Notes: generated by a model not told the origin, from the sequence alone. DNA of 12,552 nt from an uncultured Caryophanales bacterium (GCA_946403545.1 CAMJAG010000026.1:1-12552); one strand, 5' to 3'; positions 1 to 7,802 are shown, numbered from the stretch's first letter. Numbers and translations: made by a program.

Positions 1-1552
1 TAATAATGTTAAGTCCACGATGATAAGCATCTGGTCTATAAATGATAGATGAAAGAGCGTCCACCACTTGGCCATTTAGCATAACATCAAGTTTAGAAAG
101 GTCGCTTCTCATGTAATCTGATAATTCATAATCAAATGAAGCATACCCTTTTGTATAGCTCTTAAGTTTATCAAAGAAATTGTAAACAATTTCACTTAAT
201 GGAATGTTATAAGTTAACACCATTCTTGTATCATCGAAATACTCTAAATCTAAGTAAATGCCACGTCTGTCTTGGCATAGTTGCATAATAGGTCCAACAT
301 ATTCCTTTGGAGTCATAATACTTGCCTTAACATATGGCTCTTCAATATAACTAACTTTACTTGCTTCAGGAAGTTTTGATGGGTTATCAAGATTAATAAC
401 ACTTCCATCTGTTAAGTGAACTTTGTATATAACACTTGGTGCTGTTAAGATGAGATCCAAACCATATTCTCTTTCAAGTCTTTCTTGAACGACATCCATA
501 TGGAGTAATCCAAGGAAGCCACATCTAAATCCAAAGCCTAAAGCTTGAGATGTTTCTGGAATGAATTGTAAAGATGCATCATTAAGCACTAATTTTTCTA
601 ATGCTTCCTTTAAAGCACCATAATCGTTACTATCGACAGGATATAAACCACAGAAAACCATTGGATTCATGATTTTATAACCGGGTAGAGGTTCATTTGT
701 TGGATTGTTAACTAAAGTTACGGTATCACCAGTATGGATATCTCTAACATCTTTAATTTGTGCAGCGATATAACCAACTTGGCCTACTGTTAAGCTATCA
801 GTCTTTTGTTCTTCAGGAGTTCTAATACCAAGTTCAATTACTTGATATTCCTTGTTTGCTTGCATTAAGCGAATCTTATCCCCTACTTTGACTGTTCCGT
901 CTTTAATTCTAACCATGATAATAACACCACGATATGAATCGTAGTAACTATCAAAAATTAAAGCTTTTAGAGGTTTGTTTTCATCTCCTTTTGGAGCGGA
1001 GAATGTCTTTACAATTGCCTCTAATAATTCATGTATGTGATATCCAGTTTTGGCGCTAACTTCGATTGCATTACTGCAGTCAATGCCAATTCTAGATTCA
1101 ATTTCTCTTTTAGCCATGTTAACGTCAGCGCTTGGTAAATCAATTTTATTGATTACTGGTAAGATTTCTAAATCATTATCAACAGCGAGATAAACGTTAG
1201 CAAGAGTTTGGGCTTCTACACCTTGGGTTGCATCAACGACTAAAATAGCGCCTTCACAAGCTGCTAAAGAACGAGAGACTTCATAAGTAAAATCGACGTG
1301 CCCAGGAGTATCGATTAAATTAAAAACATATTCTTCTCCATCGTCAGCTTTGTAAGAGAGAGTAACTGCGTTTAGTTTAATAGTAATTCCTCTTTCTCTT
1401 TCAAGATCCATAGAGTCGAGAATTTGTTCTTTCATTTCTCTTTTTTCAATAGCGCCTGTACTCTCTAAAATACGGTCTGCTAATGTAGACTTACCATGGT
1501 CAATGTGAGCAATGATGGAAAAATTTCTAATTTTTTCTTTTTTGAATTCCAT
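1..1552 (-). CDS. lepA: Elongation factor 4 (LepA), C-terminus cut by window edge
   Basis: My reading of the minus strand from an ATG at 1552 gives about 517 residues before the window ends, against a usual length near 600, so roughly the last 80 residues (most of the C-terminal domain unique to LepA) lie outside. The translation GTPase motifs are all visible: G1 AHIDHGKST at residues 15-23, RGITIK at 54-59, DTPGH at 81-85, NKID at 135-138 and SAK at about 166-168. Further on, RCGFLGLLHMDVVQERLERE is the EF-G/LepA domain signature. From the family, LepA is a ribosome-bound GTPase affecting stalled or poorly initiating ribosomes. The gene lies 28 bases downstream of the nuclease-helicase. There is no Shine-Dalgarno before the ATG, but a perfect TATAAT lies 10 bases upstream, so it may also be transcribed on its own. 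Confidence 0.97.
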   Translation of the reverse strand, partial: MEFKKEKIRNFSIIAHIDHGKSTLADRILESTGAIEKREMKEQILDSMDLERERGITIKLNAVTLSYKADDGEEYVFNLIDTPGHVDFTYEVSRSLAACEGAILVVDATQGVEAQTLANVYLAVDNDLEILPVINKIDLPSADVNMAKREIESRIGIDCSNAIEVSAKTGYHIHELLEAIVKTFSAPKGDENKPLKALIFDSYYDSYRGVIIMVRIKDGTVKVGDKIRLMQANKEYQVIELGIRTPEEQKTDSLTVGQVGYIAAQIKDVRDIHTGDTVTLVNNPTNEPLPGYKIMNPMVFCGLYPVDSNDYGALKEALEKLVLNDASLQFIPETSQALGFGFRCGFLGLLHMDVVQERLEREYGLDLILTAPSVIYKVHLTDGSVINLDNPSKLPEASKVSYIEEPYVKASIMTPKEYVGPIMQLCQDRRGIYLDLEYFDDTRMVLTYNIPLSEIVYNFFDKLKSYTKGYASFDYELSDYMRSDLSKLDVMLNGQVVDALSSIIYRPDAYHRGLNII

Positions 1553-1562
1553 AACTTAGTGA

Positions 1563-1592
1563 ATTATACAATATAATTGACTACTCATTGAA
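1563..1592 (-). promoter_or_regulatory. Candidate lepA promoter with very short leader
   Basis: On the minus strand a perfect TATAAT lies at 1568-1563, ten bases before the lepA ATG. A weak -35 candidate (TTCAAT, 1592-1587) sits 18 bases further up, inside the last codons of the helicase gene. Usual start-site spacing would leave a leader of only about 4-5 bases. No Shine-Dalgarno is present. The region is AT-rich, so a chance match is possible. Confidence 0.4.
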
Positions 1593-3926
1593 GAACTTTG
1601 TTACTTCTTTTTTAATTTCGTCTTCAGAATAGACAACATCATAAGTTCTCCATTCTTCTTTGAAGAGAGCTTTGTATTCTCTATTCATATATCTGTCATC
1701 AATCAATAAGACTGCCCCTCTATCAGATTCACTTCTAATAACTCTTCCTATTGCTTGCATAACTTTGTTCATCGCAGGATTTAAGTAAGCATAAGAATAA
1801 CCAGGTAATCCTATTTCTTTGAAATACTCGCAAATTTTATCACTTCTAAAGTTAATTCTTGGTAGACCAATTCCAACAATAACTGCACCGATTAATCTAT
1901 CTGAAATAAGGTCGATTCCTTCTCCAAACGCACCACCAATAACTACAAATCCGATTGTGGTTTTGCTAGGTGAAGATTGAAAATTATTTAAGAAGTCTTG
2001 CTTAGCGGCTTCAGTCATATCTTTTTGTTGAATGTAAATATCGTAATTGGCGTAGTCAAGAATTGCGGTTAGTCTTTCAAGATACTCATAGCTTGGAACA
2101 TAAACAAAATAGTTACCCACTTTTCCTGAGACAAAAGCTTCAATATATTCTTTTACTTTTTCATATGATGATTCTCTGTCTTTTTGTCTAACTGAGACTT
2201 TAGGAGCAATCAAAATCTTCAGATTTTCCTTCGGGAAAGGTGATGGTAACACCATAGAAGGATCAAATACAGAATCTCCTCCCAAAGTATCCATGTAATA
2301 TTTCAAAGGAGTCAATGTAGCCGAGAAGAAAATCGCACCTTTGATTGCAGAAAGAATCTTATTCAAGAATCCACTTGCATCCATACAGAAAAAGTTGAAT
2401 TCCAAGTCTTCCTCTTCTTCTCCTTTTGTGACATAGATTAAATATTTATCGTTAACAATTTCACTGATTTTAAGGAATTGGTTTACATCGATATAATAAT
2501 CCAATAGTTGTTTACTAACTTGATCGGAATAATCTTTGTTGATATCTTGCATAGAATTCACAAATGAAGTTAATACTTTGTATAGCTCATCTGGGAAGTC
2601 ATTAACAATGTTCTCTCCTTCGATATAATGGACAGCGCACTCCTTGAACATTTTGTTTACCTTAGCGAGTGTGTTTTTAAGTTTAGGCAACTTAGAATGC
2701 TTGACTGATTTTCTTGCTTTAATAAAATCTGAATAGGATAGACTTGCAGAGTACATATCTCTTGACCTATCAACTAGATTATGCGCTTCATCAATTAACG
2801 CTAAAAAGTGTGAAGAGTCCTCATCAAAATATCTCTTCATATATGCTGTTGGATGGAACATGTAATTATAATCACATATGACCACATCACAGAACAATGA
2901 AAGGTCTAATTCAAGTTCAAAAGGACACACTGAGTTCTCGTAAGCAAGCTGTTGAATTAGCTTTGCATCAAAGTCACTGTAGTTAACTATGCAATAGCTT
3001 AAAATCGTTTGAATCTTGTTGTAATAACCTTTTGCGAAAGGACATTCATCAGGATTACATGCTTTATCTTTGCAGAAACAAATTTTATCTTTTGCTGTAA
3101 CTACAATCTGACTAAGTTGCAATCCCTTCTCTTTTAATATCCTAATAGCGTTATATGCGTTTTCTTTTCCTGAACTTTTAGCGGTAAGGTAGAAAATCTT
3201 TTCTTTTTCATCTAATTCAATAGATTTAATAAAAGGATATAAGGTGGACATTGTTTTACCAATTCCGGTAGGAGCTTCACAGAACAAAACTCCACCATTT
3301 TTGGCAATCGAATAACAGTACTTTGTAATCTTTCTTTGACCATCTCTGTATGTGTCAAATGGGAAATCTAGTACTTTGATTGATTCGTTTCTAGATTCCA
3401 TCTTTCTGAAGAGGATATTGTAAAACAATAAATACTCATCTAGAAGACCAAAAACGTACTGTTCTAAATCATAAATTGAAAAATTGAAGTGTTTTACGAA
3501 CCTATCTTTTTCTTTTCCTTGGCGAATGTAAGTTAATCTTATTTCAATGGATTCGAGATTTCTCTCTTTTCCAAACATGTAGCCATAACATTTTGCTTGG
3601 CCTAAATGCCATTCTTGGTTCTCTTCATAGAACTCTTCAAGGTCCTTAACTGTGGTCTTAACTTCATCAATCATCCAAGTTCCATCACGCTTTTCGATGA
3701 TGCCATCAGCACGACCTTCAAGTTGAATTTCGATCTCGTTTTTAACTATCGTTGTTTTCAAAGCGTATTCTGCTAAATAATCGCTTTCTTGTTGAGATTG
3801 ATAAAAAGAATGAAGTCTTGAACCCTCCATCATTGTTGATCTATTAAAGACTCGATTGTCAATATCACCGGTCCTTAAAAGAAAGTCTACTAATTGGTGA
3901 ACTGATAATTGAATATACTTTCCCAT
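1581..3926 (-). CDS. PD-(D/E)XK nuclease fused to XPD/DinG-type ATP-dependent DNA helicase
   Basis: The 781-residue protein has two parts. Residues 1-180 look like a RecB/Cas4-type nuclease: LH at 38-39, GRADGI (D74), IDEVK (D87, E88, K90) and QxxxY (Q110, Y114). Residues 185-781 are a superfamily 2 helicase of the XPD/DinG group: Walker A EAPTGIGKT at 217-225, DEAH at 379-382, SAT at 535-537 and the arginine-finger motif QAIGRVIR at 724-731. Cysteines 283, 285, 290 and 295, with C334 nearby, lie where this family carries an iron-sulfur cluster. Family members unwind DNA 5'-3', usually in repair or replication restart; the true substrate is unknown here. Bacillus-type DinG instead carries a DnaQ-like exonuclease at its N-terminus. 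The ATG overlaps the fmt stop by one base (TAATG) without a Shine-Dalgarno, suggesting translational coupling. Confidence 0.9.
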   Translation of the reverse strand: MGKYIQLSVHQLVDFLLRTGDIDNRVFNRSTMMEGSRLHSFYQSQQESDYLAEYALKTTIVKNEIEIQLEGRADGIIEKRDGTWMIDEVKTTVKDLEEFYEENQEWHLGQAKCYGYMFGKERNLESIEIRLTYIRQGKEKDRFVKHFNFSIYDLEQYVFGLLDEYLLFYNILFRKMESRNESIKVLDFPFDTYRDGQRKITKYCYSIAKNGGVLFCEAPTGIGKTMSTLYPFIKSIELDEKEKIFYLTAKSSGKENAYNAIRILKEKGLQLSQIVVTAKDKICFCKDKACNPDECPFAKGYYNKIQTILSYCIVNYSDFDAKLIQQLAYENSVCPFELELDLSLFCDVVICDYNYMFHPTAYMKRYFDEDSSHFLALIDEAHNLVDRSRDMYSASLSYSDFIKARKSVKHSKLPKLKNTLAKVNKMFKECAVHYIEGENIVNDFPDELYKVLTSFVNSMQDINKDYSDQVSKQLLDYYIDVNQFLKISEIVNDKYLIYVTKGEEEEDLEFNFFCMDASGFLNKILSAIKGAIFFSATLTPLKYYMDTLGGDSVFDPSMVLPSPFPKENLKILIAPKVSVRQKDRESSYEKVKEYIEAFVSGKVGNYFVYVPSYEYLERLTAILDYANYDIYIQQKDMTEAAKQDFLNNFQSSPSKTTIGFVVIGGAFGEGIDLISDRLIGAVIVGIGLPRINFRSDKICEYFKEIGLPGYSYAYLNPAMNKVMQAIGRVIRSESDRGAVLLIDDRYMNREYKALFKEEWRTYDVVYSEDEIKKEVTKFFNE

Positions 3927-4867
3927 TATTGAGCTATTTTATTTAATAAATTTTGGTTTCCGTTTAAGAAGGAACGATAATCCATTCTCTTTTTTCCTTC
4001 TTTTTGGATTTCGAGAATAGAGATTTGGCCGTTTTTGCATTGAAGGACTAAACCGTTTTTATCTGCTTTTACAATTTGGCCAACTTCTCCACTATTGGAT
4101 TCAGAATACTTAGTTGCTGAAAAGACTTTGAACTTAACTCCATCAATAAAGAAATAAGCACCTGGATGATCGCTTAGTGCTTTAATCCAACCAAGAACTG
4201 TATCACAATCGAGGTTAAAATTAATCTTCTCTTCTTCAGGCTTTATTGTTGGACAGAATGTGACTTTTGTCACATCTTGTTCTACCTTCTTTAACTCTCC
4301 ATTTACTAAAGGTTCAACATCACGAAGGATTAGAATCTTTGCTGCTTCTGCCATCTTGACAAATAAGCTTGTGGAATTATCTTTATCTTCGATAACAACT
4401 TTTTCAACATCATAAATACCACCAGCATCCATTTCTTTGGTCATTTCCATTAATGTCATGCCAGTTTCTTTTTCATTATTAATTAATGCATATTGAATAG
4501 GAGCAGCTCCTCTATATTTAGGGAGTAAAGATCCGTGTAGATTTACACATCCGTAAGTAGGAATATCCAATAATCCTTGTGGTATAATTTGTCCATACGC
4601 TAAAGTGACTATTAAGTCAGGCTTTAAATCGTTAACAAATTCATATTCTTTTCTAATCTTTACAGGTTGGAAAACAGGTATGTTATAAGCTTCTGCAACA
4701 ACTTTAGTTGGAACCTTAATGATTTTACCATTTCTACCTTGTGGTTTATCAGGTTGTGCAATAACTGCCACAATATTAAAACCATCCTTTATCATCGCTT
4801 CGAGCACATAAGCGGAGATATCAGGTGTTCCCATAAAGACAATGTTAATTCTCTTTCCGTTTACCAT
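3926..4867 (-). CDS. fmt: Methionyl-tRNA formyltransferase
   Basis: The enzyme transfers a formyl group from 10-formyltetrahydrofolate to methionine on initiator tRNA, in the cytoplasm. At 313 residues it has the family's usual length. Visible are the N-terminal MGTPDI (12-17), the loop signature SLLPKYRGAAPIQ (113-125) and the catalytic set N109, H111 and D147 (in MDAGGI). The C-terminal tRNA-binding domain follows from about 205. Fmt is often next to def or rsmB; here it instead leads a unit with a nuclease-helicase and lepA, so two of the three genes serve translation. The ATG at 4867 fits the family N-terminus. There is no Shine-Dalgarno; an extended -10 sits 7 bases before the ATG, so the message may begin at the start codon itself. 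Confidence 0.97.
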   Translation of the reverse strand: MVNGKRINIVFMGTPDISAYVLEAMIKDGFNIVAVIAQPDKPQGRNGKIIKVPTKVVAEAYNIPVFQPVKIRKEYEFVNDLKPDLIVTLAYGQIIPQGLLDIPTYGCVNLHGSLLPKYRGAAPIQYALINNEKETGMTLMEMTKEMDAGGIYDVEKVVIEDKDNSTSLFVKMAEAAKILILRDVEPLVNGELKKVEQDVTKVTFCPTIKPEEEKINFNLDCDTVLGWIKALSDHPGAYFFIDGVKFKVFSATKYSESNSGEVGQIVKADKNGLVLQCKNGQISILEIQKEGKKRMDYRSFLNGNQNLLNKIAQ

Positions 4868-4874
4868 ACTATGT

Positions 4875-4904
4875 ATTGTAGCAAAATTAATGCTGTTTTG
4901 ATAA
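4875..4904 (-). promoter_or_regulatory. fmt promoter, extended -10, leaderless geometry
   Basis: On the minus strand TGCTACAAT (4883-4875) is a clean extended -10 (TGn plus TACAAT). Seven bases separate it from the fmt ATG, placing the expected transcript start on or next to the A of the ATG. A -35 candidate TTATCA lies at 4904-4899 with an 18-base spacer. It overlaps almost completely the -35 box of the opposing promoter for the phosphodiesterase gene. Confidence 0.5.
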
Positions 4905-4926
4905 TGTTTTAAGAATGTTGTAACAT
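4898..4926 (+). promoter_or_regulatory. Phosphodiesterase promoter, leaderless geometry
   Basis: TTGATA (4898-4903, five of six matches to the -35 consensus) is followed after exactly 17 bases by TAACAT (4921-4926). Six bases then lead to the ATG at 4933, so transcription would be expected to begin at the start codon. No Shine-Dalgarno is present. The -35 box shares its position with that of the divergent fmt promoter. Confidence 0.5.
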
Positions 4927-4932
4927 TATTTC

Positions 4933-5388
4933 ATGAAACTCTTAGTGGTATCAGACAGTCATGGTGATAACGAATCGTTAGAAAAGTTAGCACTAATCTA
5001 TCCAAATATGGATTTGTACTTACACTTAGGAGATTCAGAATCAGATGAATTTTCAATTAAACCTTTTATTTCAGTAAAAGGCAATTGTGATTTTTATCCA
5101 AATTTTGAAAATCGTTTGATTATTCCAACGCCTTTAGGTAATATATTTGCAAGCCATTACCAATTCATTTCGAAAAACGAGTTGGTTGGGAACAAGACTA
5201 GATTCTTCCTACATGGCCATACACACAAAAGAAGATTTGAAACAATTAACGATATAACTTACTTAAATCCAGGTTCCATTTCATTTTCTCGAGATGGCTA
5301 CGACTTAAGTTACATGATATTAGAAATAACAACAAAGGGATTTGAAGTGTCATTTAAAAGTTTAGATGACAAAAGTATTTCAAAATAG
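4933..5388 (+). CDS. YfcE/MJ0936-type metallophosphoesterase
   Basis: The 151-residue cytoplasmic protein belongs to the small calcineurin-like phosphoesterases that use two metal ions to hydrolyse phosphodiesters. Metal-binding motifs appear in order: DSHG (D8, H10), LHLGDSE (D34), VKGNCD (N51), a lone histidine H75 in ASHYQF, HGHTHK (H96, H98) and LNPGS (111-115). Family members act on model substrates such as bis-pNPP; physiological substrates are mostly unknown, so the cellular role is open. The length is typical. The gene is divergent from fmt across 65 bases and lies 50 bases before the adenylation-carrier gene. The ATG at 4933 is preceded by a well-spaced promoter rather than a Shine-Dalgarno. 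Confidence 0.9.
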   Translation: MKLLVVSDSHGDNESLEKLALIYPNMDLYLHLGDSESDEFSIKPFISVKGNCDFYPNFENRLIIPTPLGNIFASHYQFISKNELVGNKTRFFLHGHTHKRRFETINDITYLNPGSISFSRDGYDLSYMILEITTKGFEVSFKSLDDKSISK

Positions 5389-5428
5389 TCCCTATTCATA
5401 TAGAATAGTAAAGCAAATCTAAAAGGAG
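5378..5428 (+). promoter_or_regulatory. Candidate promoter and strong Shine-Dalgarno of the adenylation-carrier gene
   Basis: TAGAAT (5401-5406) is a -10 candidate with only a weak -35 (TTTCAA, 5378-5383) at 17-base spacing. Downstream, AAGGAG (5423-5428) lies 10 bases before the ATG at 5439 and fixes that start. The Shine-Dalgarno is convincing; the promoter is not, and transcription from the upstream gene could also supply this gene. Confidence 0.4.
5392..5408 (+). repeat. Small inverted repeat overlapping a candidate -10
   Basis: CTATTC (5392-5397) and GAATAG (5403-5408) are perfect 6-base inverted arms around a 5-base centre, starting four bases after the phosphodiesterase stop. The right arm overlaps a TAGAAT -10 candidate for the next gene. 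It could be a repressor site or chance; no U-run follows, so it is not a usual terminator. Confidence 0.25.
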
Positions 5429-5438
5429 ATTTATTAAA

Positions 5439-7457
5439 ATGTTTTACCCAGAATACGAAAAAGTGAATGCATTCGTTTCTCGTGCATCTGATTTATTAAA
5501 GACATCAAAAACAATGGAAGATATTTTCGTATCTTCAATGAAATTAAACGAAAAAGAAACTGCTGTTGAATATGTCGACGACAGAGGAAAAATAAAATCA
5601 TACGAATATTCTAAAATGAGAAGTCATGCATATGCTGATGCATCTGCTTTGGCTCAATTTTTATGTCAACAAAAGAAACACTTACCAATTATTTTAAAGC
5701 TCAGCAATGGACCTCACTGGGGTGAAATTTTCTGGGCTATTTTAATGTGTGGTTATAAGCCACTCTTAATTGATGCAAAAACATCAAAAGAAGGTACTCA
5801 AAACTTAATTGATCAAAGTAAGGCAATCGCAATCGTTAGTGATGATCCATATCAATATTCAGTTTTGAAAATTTGTTTCGATGACATCTTAAATGAAACA
5901 CACCATTACTCATTCGCTCCAGAATGGGAAAACGAGGTCATTTTCTGTTCATCAGGTACTACCGGTGATGTCAAATTAATGATTTTCAATGGTGAAAACT
6001 TAGTTAACCAAATTTGCTGTGCAATTAATATGCCAAAAGAAACAAAAGATATTATGTATCCTAGCAAGTTAGGTAAATGTAAGATTCTCGCTATGATTCC
6101 TTTCCATCACATCTTTGGTTTCGTTGCAGTTTTCTTATGGTATTCATTCTATGGAAAAACAATTGTTTTCCCACCAAGCAATACTCCAACAGACATTCAA
6201 ACAATGTGTCAAAAATGTGGAGTCACACATATCTACTCAGTCCCACTATTCTGGGATTCATTAGCTCAAACTCTTGAAAGAAAAGCTGCTTTATTAGGCG
6301 AAGCAAAACAACAATTATTAGATAAGATGATTGGTTTCAATACTGGTAAATTAACAGCTGGTCAAGCGGGCTTAGCTGCTAGCGGAATTGCTAGAAGCAA
6401 AGTACAAAAAATGTTATTAGGTGACAAAGTCAGATACTGTATTTCTGGTGGCGGTTTCATCTCTAAAAAGACATTAACTACAATCAATGGTGTTGGTTAT
6501 AACTTATACAATGGTTATGGTATGACTGAAATCGGTGTTACATCTGTTGAACTTTCTGCAAATGTTGAAGATCGTTTAAAAGGTAACATCGGTCATCCGT
6601 TAAATGGAGTTGAATATAGAATTGCTAATGATGAAGAATCTGGCGAATTATTAGTTAAATCTCCAACAATGCACATCAGAGAAATCATCGGTGGCATTGA
6701 AAAAGATGTTGAATTAGATAATGGCTTCTTCCATACAGGCGATATCGCAAGCAAAGATGCAAGCGGAGATTTCGCTATCAAAGGTAGAATCAAAGATATT
6801 ATTGTTAACGCATCTGGTGAAAATATTTTCCCTGATGAACTTGAAATTTTCTTCAAGAACCTTCCTCACACAACTCAATTAAGTGTCTTAGGTATTGCTA
6901 AGAAAAATTCTCAAGATGAAGACATTTCTTTAGTCCTCGAACTTGATAACCAAGTTGTGGATACTGACTTAGTTGAAATTGAAAAGATTGTCCGTGAAAC
7001 AAGACTTCCTCACGATATTAAGATCGACAAGATTTATCTTGCAAAAGGCAAATTACCTCTCGCAAATAACATGAAAGTTAAACGTTATGTTATCAAGAAG
7101 GCAATCGAAGCTAAGAGCAAGGAATATATTTTAATCAATGCTAAGAAAGAAACTAAGAAATTCGATAATTTCAAGCCAGAAGAAATTGAACCAGTCTTAG
7201 TAGAAATGAGAGAAATTTTCTCTCAAATCCTCTTCTTACCTATCTTCAAAATTGAAGATGATGGTCACTGGATTAACGACTTAGGTGGTGACTCTATGAG
7301 TTATGTTGAACTTATCAGAACAGTTCAAGATAAATTCGAAGTCACAATCCCTGAAGAAAAGTATGGATTACTTACTTGTGTAAACGATTTCGCTTATGAA
7401 GTCGCAGTTCTTTTGAAAAACAAACCACAAGAAGTTGAAAATAATGATAAGAAATAA
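5439..7457 (+). CDS. Acyl-adenylating (ANL) enzyme fused to a C-terminal acyl-carrier domain
   Basis: This 672-residue protein combines an AMP-forming synthetase with a carrier domain. ANL motifs are in order: phosphate loop SSGTTG (171-176), PFHHIFGF (221-228), NGYGMTE (358-364), HTGD (432-435), GRIKD (449-453) and a hinge followed by NASGENIFPDELE. A lysine at 546 (MKVKR) fits the catalytic lysine of the C-terminal subdomain. Residues about 580-660 form a carrier domain with LGGDSM, serine 619 being the expected phosphopantetheine site. The stretch before SGGG (336-339) resembles fatty-acyl-CoA synthetases more than amino-acid adenylation domains, so a fatty acid is the more likely substrate (inference). 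There is no condensation, reductase or thioesterase domain, and none is encoded nearby. No signal peptide or membrane segment is seen. A strong AAGGAG site fixes the start. An acyl-ACP synthetase or a loading module of a small lipid or peptide pathway are both possible. Confidence 0.88.
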   Translation: MFYPEYEKVNAFVSRASDLLKTSKTMEDIFVSSMKLNEKETAVEYVDDRGKIKSYEYSKMRSHAYADASALAQFLCQQKKHLPIILKLSNGPHWGEIFWAILMCGYKPLLIDAKTSKEGTQNLIDQSKAIAIVSDDPYQYSVLKICFDDILNETHHYSFAPEWENEVIFCSSGTTGDVKLMIFNGENLVNQICCAINMPKETKDIMYPSKLGKCKILAMIPFHHIFGFVAVFLWYSFYGKTIVFPPSNTPTDIQTMCQKCGVTHIYSVPLFWDSLAQTLERKAALLGEAKQQLLDKMIGFNTGKLTAGQAGLAASGIARSKVQKMLLGDKVRYCISGGGFISKKTLTTINGVGYNLYNGYGMTEIGVTSVELSANVEDRLKGNIGHPLNGVEYRIANDEESGELLVKSPTMHIREIIGGIEKDVELDNGFFHTGDIASKDASGDFAIKGRIKDIIVNASGENIFPDELEIFFKNLPHTTQLSVLGIAKKNSQDEDISLVLELDNQVVDTDLVEIEKIVRETRLPHDIKIDKIYLAKGKLPLANNMKVKRYVIKKAIEAKSKEYILINAKKETKKFDNFKPEEIEPVLVEMREIFSQILFLPIFKIEDDGHWINDLGGDSMSYVELIRTVQDKFEVTIPEEKYGLLTCVNDFAYEVAVLLKNKPQEVENNDKK

Positions 7458-7505
7458 TTGCATTATTTATTAACATTTGTTAACATTATCAAGCGCAAGA
7501 AAGGA
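7458..7505 (+). promoter_or_regulatory. Candidate rpsT promoter and ribosome binding site
   Basis: Directly after the preceding stop, TTGCAT (7458-7463) and TAACAT (7481-7486) are separated by 17 bases; the same TAACAT box occurs before the phosphodiesterase. The -35 matches consensus at three of six positions only. AAAGGA (7500-7505) lies 9 bases before the rpsT ATG at 7515. No terminator is visible between the upstream gene and rpsT, so readthrough is likely. Confidence 0.4.
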
Positions 7506-7514
7506 TAAAAACCT

Positions 7515-7778
7515 ATGGCAAACATTAAATCACAAATCAAACGTATCGGAACAAACGAAAAAGCACATCAAAGAAATATCTCTGCAAAAAGCGCTATTCG
7601 TACAGCTGTTAAAAAAGTAAAAGCTGCTGTCGAAGCAAAAGATGTTAAAGCTGCAGAAGAATTATTAAATAAAGCATTCACTTTAATTGATAAATCAGTC
7701 TCTGATGGTATTCAACACAAGAATACAGCTGCAAGACAAAAATCCGAATTATCTAACTTAGTTAACTCTATTAAGTAA
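7515..7778 (+). CDS. rpsT: Small ribosomal subunit protein bS20
   Basis: The 87-residue, lysine- and alanine-rich protein begins MANIKSQIKRI and contains KAHQRN and HKNTAARQKS, all typical of bS20, which binds 16S rRNA early in small-subunit assembly. The length is standard. It is convergent with holA: its TAA stop (7776-7778) is directly followed by the holA stop on the other strand, leaving no spacer. Its terminator lies inside holA. In Bacillus subtilis rpsT likewise faces holA. Confidence 0.98.
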   Translation: MANIKSQIKRIGTNEKAHQRNISAKSAIRTAVKKVKAAVEAKDVKAAEELLNKAFTLIDKSVSDGIQHKNTAARQKSELSNLVNSIK

Positions 7779-7802
7779 TTAATCGATTCTAAAATTGATT
7801 AA
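7779..7802 (+). repeat. AT-rich hairpin directly after the rpsT stop
   Basis: TTAATCGATT (7779-7788) and AATTGATTAA (7793-7802) can pair over 10 positions with one G-U and a 4-base loop. It begins at the base after the rpsT stop and is also the last coding bases and stop of holA (residues 318-324). It could protect the rpsT mRNA end or be chance in AT-rich DNA; no U-run follows. Confidence 0.4.

Noticed and set aside
1581..3926. CRISPR adaptation or type IV CasDinG role for the Cas4-like nuclease-helicase
   Set aside because: No repeat array and no other cas gene is present; the neighbours are translation genes.
4667..4912. Open frame of 81 codons on the plus strand
   Set aside because: It lies antisense to the N-terminal part of fmt, has no Shine-Dalgarno and no recognisable protein pattern.
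6593..6856. Open frame of 87 codons on the minus strand
   Set aside because: Shadow of the adenylation-carrier gene; serine- and isoleucine-rich with no motif or start signal.
5439..7457. Part of a nonribosomal peptide synthetase cluster
   Set aside because: No condensation or thioesterase domain is in the protein or encoded nearby, and the core resembles acyl-CoA synthetases more than amino-acid adenylation domains.
7470..7486. Direct repeat TTAACAT at 7470-7476 and 7480-7486 before rpsT
   Set aside because: Short, AT-only context and explained by the -10 candidate; no sign of a repeat family.
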